Source of the DNA: a virus
Length of the DNA stretch: 64,000 bases
IMG/VR virus record: IMGVR_UViG_3300046542_000227
Coordinates: 203,321-267,320 of that record
Direction: 5' to 3' (one strand)
Part shown: positions 59,526 through 64,000 of the stretch, piece by piece
How the letters are laid out: each line of letters begins with the position of its first letter
How positions within the stretch are numbered: position 1 is the first letter of the stretch
The notes under the pieces: generated by a model
Told to the model about the DNA's origin: nothing
Database searches by the model: none
The model's input: only the letters and a program-made list of their open reading frames with translations
Position numbers and translations under genes: made by a program

Positions 59526-61682
59526 TTAAGGCCAGTTAGGATCGGTGGAGTTGGTGTATTGATCCATCTGACCGTTCTCGATTGGGGTTTCATCAAAGAC
59601 CAGTTTGTAGCCACGAATACCCACCGACTCAATATCAAACCGGTAATTACCAATCTGACCGTAGAGTTCTTTCATGTCCACCATTGGGTTGATGAAGTAT
59701 GCAGCACCGATCTCAGTGGTCACTGTGACATCTGGATCGATTACTTCAGCCGGTAGTGCGAAGTCAGTGGTCACATCAGCATGCATGTGACGGATGGTGA
59801 TGTCGACAATGTCGATCTTCTTGTAGTCCGAAGTCTCACCCCACTGATCACCGAAGCGAGTGTCCAACATACCCACTACAGTAAAGTCAGTGAAGGCTAC
59901 GTTGTGCATGAACTGCAATGGGTAAGACGACAGACCAGCAATCAGCGACAGCAGCTCACGCTGTACTTCACCGAGGGTCACCACTTTAACCAAGTTCGAA
60001 CCGGTAGCAATGTTGATGCAGTCGGTTAGCAACTGTTCGAGTTCAAAGACATCAAGGTCAGCGATCTCAAACTGGTTGTCAGTGAAGTACTGTTCAAAGC
60101 TGATGACTTCCTCTACCAACGGGCAGCGGACGTGCATGAAGTTACGGCGCACCACTTGCTCAGCGTAAGCACGAGCCATGTAGTGTTCTTGGAAGCTGTA
60201 GAGCTCCCAAAGCTTCAGGTACTCTTTGTGCAGCACCGCACAGTCTTGGTAGAAGCGTTCAGTCGAGATGTACTCGGTCATCGGTGTGATCCGATCCATG
60301 ATCGCTTGGATCATGCCATCACGCAAACCACCTTTGGGTACGATCGATTGCAGTTCGTCATAGGTCGGCAGTGGACTACGCAACACGTCTACTGCTTGCA
60401 ATGCTGGGATCGTTGGGAAGTCGTAACCGTAGATCTTGCCTACAGCGAACGTCGCTACAATCAACGCATCCTTAACCGTCATCGACATGTACTCACCCGA
60501 ACGTGGGTGTGGAATCTGTACATAAGCCCGATAGCGAGAATGCGAAGCCAGATAGGCCCAGTGATGCATCAGTACGTGCAGCAGGTTACGCACGGAGCTG
60601 TTACTGCGGTCGATTACTTCAGAGTCCAGGACCTTCGTCGGCATGTTACCAAAGCCCGACATCTTGACTTTCTCAGTGATCTCCACTTCAGCGTCGTAAG
60701 CCACCTTAAGGTTGTCACGAGCCAGAGTCGATTCCCGATCCAGTACGTTAGCCACAGTCGCCTTTTCATTGCCTGGTGTCACGCTGCGCATGTTGATGTC
60801 ATGCTTGACCATCTCCACGTCAGAGTAGACGTGCTCAGGCATGTTCTCAGTATTCTGGTTAATACTGTAGCGGATCAACGGAATCCCACGCGGGGTCAGG
60901 AGCTTATTGACCAGTCGGTCAAAGATCTCTTGCTTGCCCGGGTTCTTCATAATGAAACGGATGTTCCGATACAACCAGAGCTGCTGGGATTTGTTCAGAT
61001 ACGGCAGGTACTTATCCAGCCGACCGTGGGACGCGAGGTACTCACGGATGTGGAAACTGTGAGCACGACGGGTATTGCAGTTCTTCCACCGTAGGTTCTC
61101 GATGGCCTTCGGCATGTTCAGGTACAACTGGCCGATGTAGTTCTGCAACAGCAGGTCGTCGGTGTTCAGGTAGGCTTCGTTGAACCAGCGCAGCTGATAG
61201 GCGTTGAGCCAAACCTGCAGTTCACGGATCAGGTTGTCCTCGTTGGCTTCGACCAGCGAAGCATCATAGTACAAAATAACCCCATTATTTGAGTTTATAG
61301 CCACCTGTGGATCCACAGGAGCAATGATCCCTTTAATCAGGTCAACTTGTTGAGGATACTTGGCCACGAGGTTGTTGTAGTAGACTGTACCGTACTGATA
61401 CTCCCGAGCAGTCGCTCGGTGATAACGCAGATTCTCTTTGGTGAACTCGATAACTTCACGAGTGTCCATAGAGCGAACCGTCATCATGGTGTCAGCGGCG
61501 TGGTAGATACCCGCCAAGTTCAGGTAGTATTTCCAGCTCGACGGATCCTCCAAGTCGACCACGTAGTTTCGACTAAGTAGGTCGGCATTGATAACGTCAG
61601 CAGTGTGGCTGGACTTAATTACGATCGACCTGACCAAGCGAAAGATTTCATTCCGATACGAAATGTAATTAAACTGACTCAT
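59526..61682 (-). CDS. Large virion-type protein beside the portal gene, 718 aa
   Basis: A 718-residue protein, mostly helical in the first two thirds, with a beta-rich C-terminal ~130 residues (TVVGMLDTRFG, DVTVTTEIGAAYFINPMVDM). No enzymatic motif. It starts at ATG 61682 (MSQFNYISY); a longer frame to 61718 would run into the portal gene's ribosome site and is rejected. It is divergent from the portal gene with only 27 bases between start codons, so the two must share a very small control region. A tail or neck component is inferred from context. Confidence 0.7.
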   Translation of the reverse strand: MSQFNYISYRNEIFRLVRSIVIKSSHTADVINADLLSRNYVVDLEDPSSWKYYLNLAGIYHAADTMMTVRSMDTREVIEFTKENLRYHRATAREYQYGTVYYNNLVAKYPQQVDLIKGIIAPVDPQVAINSNNGVILYYDASLVEANEDNLIRELQVWLNAYQLRWFNEAYLNTDDLLLQNYIGQLYLNMPKAIENLRWKNCNTRRAHSFHIREYLASHGRLDKYLPYLNKSQQLWLYRNIRFIMKNPGKQEIFDRLVNKLLTPRGIPLIRYSINQNTENMPEHVYSDVEMVKHDINMRSVTPGNEKATVANVLDRESTLARDNLKVAYDAEVEITEKVKMSGFGNMPTKVLDSEVIDRSNSSVRNLLHVLMHHWAYLASHSRYRAYVQIPHPRSGEYMSMTVKDALIVATFAVGKIYGYDFPTIPALQAVDVLRSPLPTYDELQSIVPKGGLRDGMIQAIMDRITPMTEYISTERFYQDCAVLHKEYLKLWELYSFQEHYMARAYAEQVVRRNFMHVRCPLVEEVISFEQYFTDNQFEIADLDVFELEQLLTDCINIATGSNLVKVVTLGEVQRELLSLIAGLSSYPLQFMHNVAFTDFTVVGMLDTRFGDQWGETSDYKKIDIVDITIRHMHADVTTDFALPAEVIDPDVTVTTEIGAAYFINPMVDMKELYGQIGNYRFDIESVGIRGYKLVFDETPIENGQMDQYTNSTDPNWP

Positions 61683-61709
61683 TGACTTTATCCGTAAGAG
61701 GTGGAAGTA

Positions 61710-64000
61710 GTGGAACAACGCTATCCTCGCATCCAGGCACGCACGCCACTAGGGGATGCCAACCGATCGGTGTTGAGCAAGTTGGTCCGGGATACTAATA
61801 CTCCCGGTGTCAACAATACCAACCGACATTACATTCTAACTGACCCGCTGTCGATGAACCGGATTTCCCGGAACACTGCGCAGAACGTGGTTGACTCCGA
61901 AGCGATCATGCAAGTGCTGCCAGAAATGGAGCACGTGATTCAGATTATCGTTGGTACGATTCTGAACCCGAAGGACATGTCCAACACGGATCTCAACATC
62001 GCTGTTGACGATAACTCGTTTAACAGCGAGATCACCCGCGTGCTCCTTGAGGTAGTCACTGACTACTTTAAGAAGGACTATAAGATGGGTGACCGGTTGG
62101 AGAAAGTTTTGGAGGATATTGTTGCCCGTAAAGGCGCTTATATCCAAGCCGTTCTTCCAGAAAACGCCCTCGATCTGATCATCAACGGTGAGCGTAAAAT
62201 CTCCACCGAACAGTTCGATACCTACCTCAATCGTTTCGAGCAAGGTCGCCCTCTGGGTATCCTCGGCGCGGCTGACCTGCCAGAAGACTTCGCCAAGCGC
62301 GGGCTTAAGGCTGAACAGATCTCGATCGAGTCGTTCACCCCAGAAGACCAGGTCAAGCTGCAGACCGTGGGTTTCTCTGACAGCGAACTGGTGGTTAGCG
62401 ATAACTTCCATTTGCTCAAGACGCGTACGGTCAACAACCGCCGTGCACGCATGCGGGTTAATGACCTGATCAAACGTGAAACGGTCTCTAACGAAGAACG
62501 CACCGATCCACGTGTGGGTCTGACCCCCGACCAAGTAGAAGACCTCTACCGTCGTACTACGGACAGCTACCAGCAAACACTGATCATCGAGAAGCCTGAG
62601 TTCATGGAACGGCCTTCGGTCGGCCACCCTCTCGTGCTTGACCTCGATCCAGCCGCAGTGGTACCGGTGTTCCCACCAGGACGTCCGTATGAGCCAGTAG
62701 GTCACTTTGTACTGATCGACCTGTATGGTCGCCCTGTATCGACTGACAGCTCGTCTGACTACTACAACGACATGCGCACCGACTTCGACAAGCGCTACGG
62801 GCAAAGCGATAACTCTTCGGAGCTGTTGCGTGTAACCCGTGAAGCCTTGGGTGGTGGTGATACGCAGAACAAGTACGAGATCGAACAGATCCACCAATCC
62901 TACAACAGTATTGTTGAGGCTGACCTGAAGAAGCGTTTGGTCAACGGTGCGTATCGTGAAGAGTTCGAGCTGGGCTTCTCTGAAGAAGTCAAGCGCATCA
63001 TGTTCAGTCGTCACCTGAAGAAGCAGAACACACGTCTGATCTACGTGCCTGCAGAACTGATGGTGTACTCGGCCTTCTACTACGACAGCAACGGCGTGGG
63101 TCAATCCATGCTGGCCCGTTCGAAGATCCTGGCTAACATGCGCTCGGTACTGTTGTTTGCTGAAACCATGGCCGGTGTGCGTAACGCGGTGGGTCGTAAG
63201 AAGGTCAACATCAACCTCGACCCAGGTGATCCGGACAAGACTGCTACCGTAGCCGAGATCCAGCAACTGATCTTGGAATCGGGCCGTCGTGGTTTCCCTG
63301 TGGGTGCTCCAGACCCAGGGCAGATTCTCGATTACTTGAACCGTGCTGGCTATGACTTCAGTATCAATGCCAACGGTGCCGAAGACTACCACCAGATGTC
63401 GGTAGACTACGACGACTACAACACCAACATTCAAGCCGGTAACCCTGAGCTGCAAGAACGTCTGCGGAAGATGCACATTTCCAGCATGTCGGTGCCGCCA
63501 GAGAAAGCCGACCCAGAGAACGGCGCTGAGTTCGCTACCAGTATCGTACACAACGACCTGCTGTTCGCACGTCGCATTCGTTCGATGCAGAAAGCGTTCA
63601 CTGACAGCCTCACCAAATTCGTACGGGTCTACACCCTCAACTCTTCGATCCTCGTCAACAAAATGTTGGCCAAGGTTAAAGAGAACTCGTCGATGATTGC
63701 TCAGGAATACTCGGGCAAGCCAGGCATCGAGATGGTGGAAGACTTCATCAACGCGCTGATCGTTAAGCTCCCAGAGCCAGACACCAGCCGTACCACACTG
63801 ATGTTGGAGATGCTGGAGCAACACGGCCAACTCCTCGACAAAGTGCTGGAACAATACATCACACCAGATCTGTTCCCGCCTGATGAGATGATCAAAGAAG
63901 GTTCGGTCGAGAAAGCCATTGCGGCAATCAAAGCCCACTTCATGCGTTTGTTCATTCAGGACAACAACATCCTCCCTGCGGTGGGTGTGTTGTACGAGAT
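61710..64000 (+). CDS. Portal-like vertex protein, N-terminal part (cut by window)
   Basis: The frame is open from GTG 61710 to the window end, so 763 codons are visible without a stop. GAGGTGGAA (61698-61706) is the ribosome site and selects this GTG over the one at 61701, which lies in it. The composition, size and middle region (MVYSAFYYDSNGVG, then SKILANMRSVLLFAETMAGV and later AGNPELQERLR) have the look of large myophage portal proteins: a helical stem between two charged domains. In phiKZ the portal candidate is gp129, a few genes after gp120/gp123, which agrees with the order here. The match is by style and synteny, not by an invariant motif. Confidence 0.65.
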   Translation, partial: MEQRYPRIQARTPLGDANRSVLSKLVRDTNTPGVNNTNRHYILTDPLSMNRISRNTAQNVVDSEAIMQVLPEMEHVIQIIVGTILNPKDMSNTDLNIAVDDNSFNSEITRVLLEVVTDYFKKDYKMGDRLEKVLEDIVARKGAYIQAVLPENALDLIINGERKISTEQFDTYLNRFEQGRPLGILGAADLPEDFAKRGLKAEQISIESFTPEDQVKLQTVGFSDSELVVSDNFHLLKTRTVNNRRARMRVNDLIKRETVSNEERTDPRVGLTPDQVEDLYRRTTDSYQQTLIIEKPEFMERPSVGHPLVLDLDPAAVVPVFPPGRPYEPVGHFVLIDLYGRPVSTDSSSDYYNDMRTDFDKRYGQSDNSSELLRVTREALGGGDTQNKYEIEQIHQSYNSIVEADLKKRLVNGAYREEFELGFSEEVKRIMFSRHLKKQNTRLIYVPAELMVYSAFYYDSNGVGQSMLARSKILANMRSVLLFAETMAGVRNAVGRKKVNINLDPGDPDKTATVAEIQQLILESGRRGFPVGAPDPGQILDYLNRAGYDFSINANGAEDYHQMSVDYDDYNTNIQAGNPELQERLRKMHISSMSVPPEKADPENGAEFATSIVHNDLLFARRIRSMQKAFTDSLTKFVRVYTLNSSILVNKMLAKVKENSSMIAQEYSGKPGIEMVEDFINALIVKLPEPDTSRTTLMLEMLEQHGQLLDKVLEQYITPDLFPPDEMIKEGSVEKAIAAIKAHFMRLFIQDNNILPAVGVLYE

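Noticed and set aside
61836-63938. A 700-codon open frame on the - strand under the portal-like gene
   Set aside because: The + strand frame runs unbroken from GTG 61710 to the window end with normal protein composition and a ribosome site; the opposite frame is rich in His, Val and Arg, as antisense shadows are.
1-64000. Phage nucleus shell protein or PhuZ tubulin
   Set aside because: I looked for a tubulin signature (GGGTGSG-type) and for a chimallin-like gene; none is recognisable in this window.

Overview
The window is one stretch of a large tailed phage of the phiKZ-like jumbo group. The evidence is a major capsid protein of phiKZ gp120 type and length (741 aa), multi-subunit RNA polymerase pieces (a beta-prime C-terminal fragment with a complete four-cysteine zinc site, and a probable beta N-terminal fragment three genes after the capsid gene, the same spacing as phiKZ gp120/gp123), a family of S-x-E-processed inner-body-like proteins, a portal-like gene, and dense gene packing with small hairpin terminators. 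No host gene, integrase, tRNA, CRISPR array or insertion sequence is seen. The host is probably a gammaproteobacterium such as Pseudomonas, but the sequence alone does not settle this.

Layout. 0-3.7 kb (+): end of an unrecognised gene, an SF2 helicase and three small unknown genes. 3.7-6.4 kb (-): a two-gene unit whose second gene appears to continue by a -1 frameshift. 6.5-15.4 kb (+): an unknown gene plus the RNA polymerase beta-prime fragment, an acidic protein, and three tail-fibre-like genes built from five copies of one domain plus kelch propellers. 15.4-18.7 kb (-): family B DNA polymerase N-terminal part with a textbook A AAA AAG slippery site leading into an otherwise start-less reading frame, a MazG-like gene and an unknown gene. 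18.8-22.1 kb (+): HExxH metallopeptidase, two small genes and an inner-body-like protein. 22.2-26.1 kb (-): two large virion-type proteins. 26.2-34.2 kb (+): virion and inner-body-like genes, three of which share an N-terminal leader. 34.3-39.8 kb (+): a cluster of five probable tail/baseplate genes. 39.8-44.6 kb (+): an island of small genes with its own promoter motif, including a DarG-like macro domain and an Arc-type regulator. 44.7-47.7 kb (-): inner-body-like protein, small gene, DnaB-like helicase. 47.8-57.3 kb (+): major capsid protein, a structured RNA region, a basic protein, a coiled-coil membrane protein, the probable RNA polymerase beta fragment and two further genes. 57.4-61.7 kb (-): four virion-type genes. 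61.7 kb to the end (+): portal-like gene, cut by the window edge.

How it fits together. The early-type genes (small membrane proteins, macro domain, RHH regulator, beta-prime operon) lie behind a repeated TGAG..TATAT motif 40-85 bases before their start codons. The structural genes are separated by GC-rich hairpins flanked by CATA/TATG, which often act between convergent genes. The main points of interest are two probable -1 recoding sites (16.85 kb and 4.27 kb), a three-hairpin, GGA-rich RNA after the capsid gene, a possible anti-DarT macro domain, and a shared capsid-targeting-like leader. Once the frameshift extension at 16.4-16.85 kb is counted, no gene-free stretch exceeds about 220 bases.
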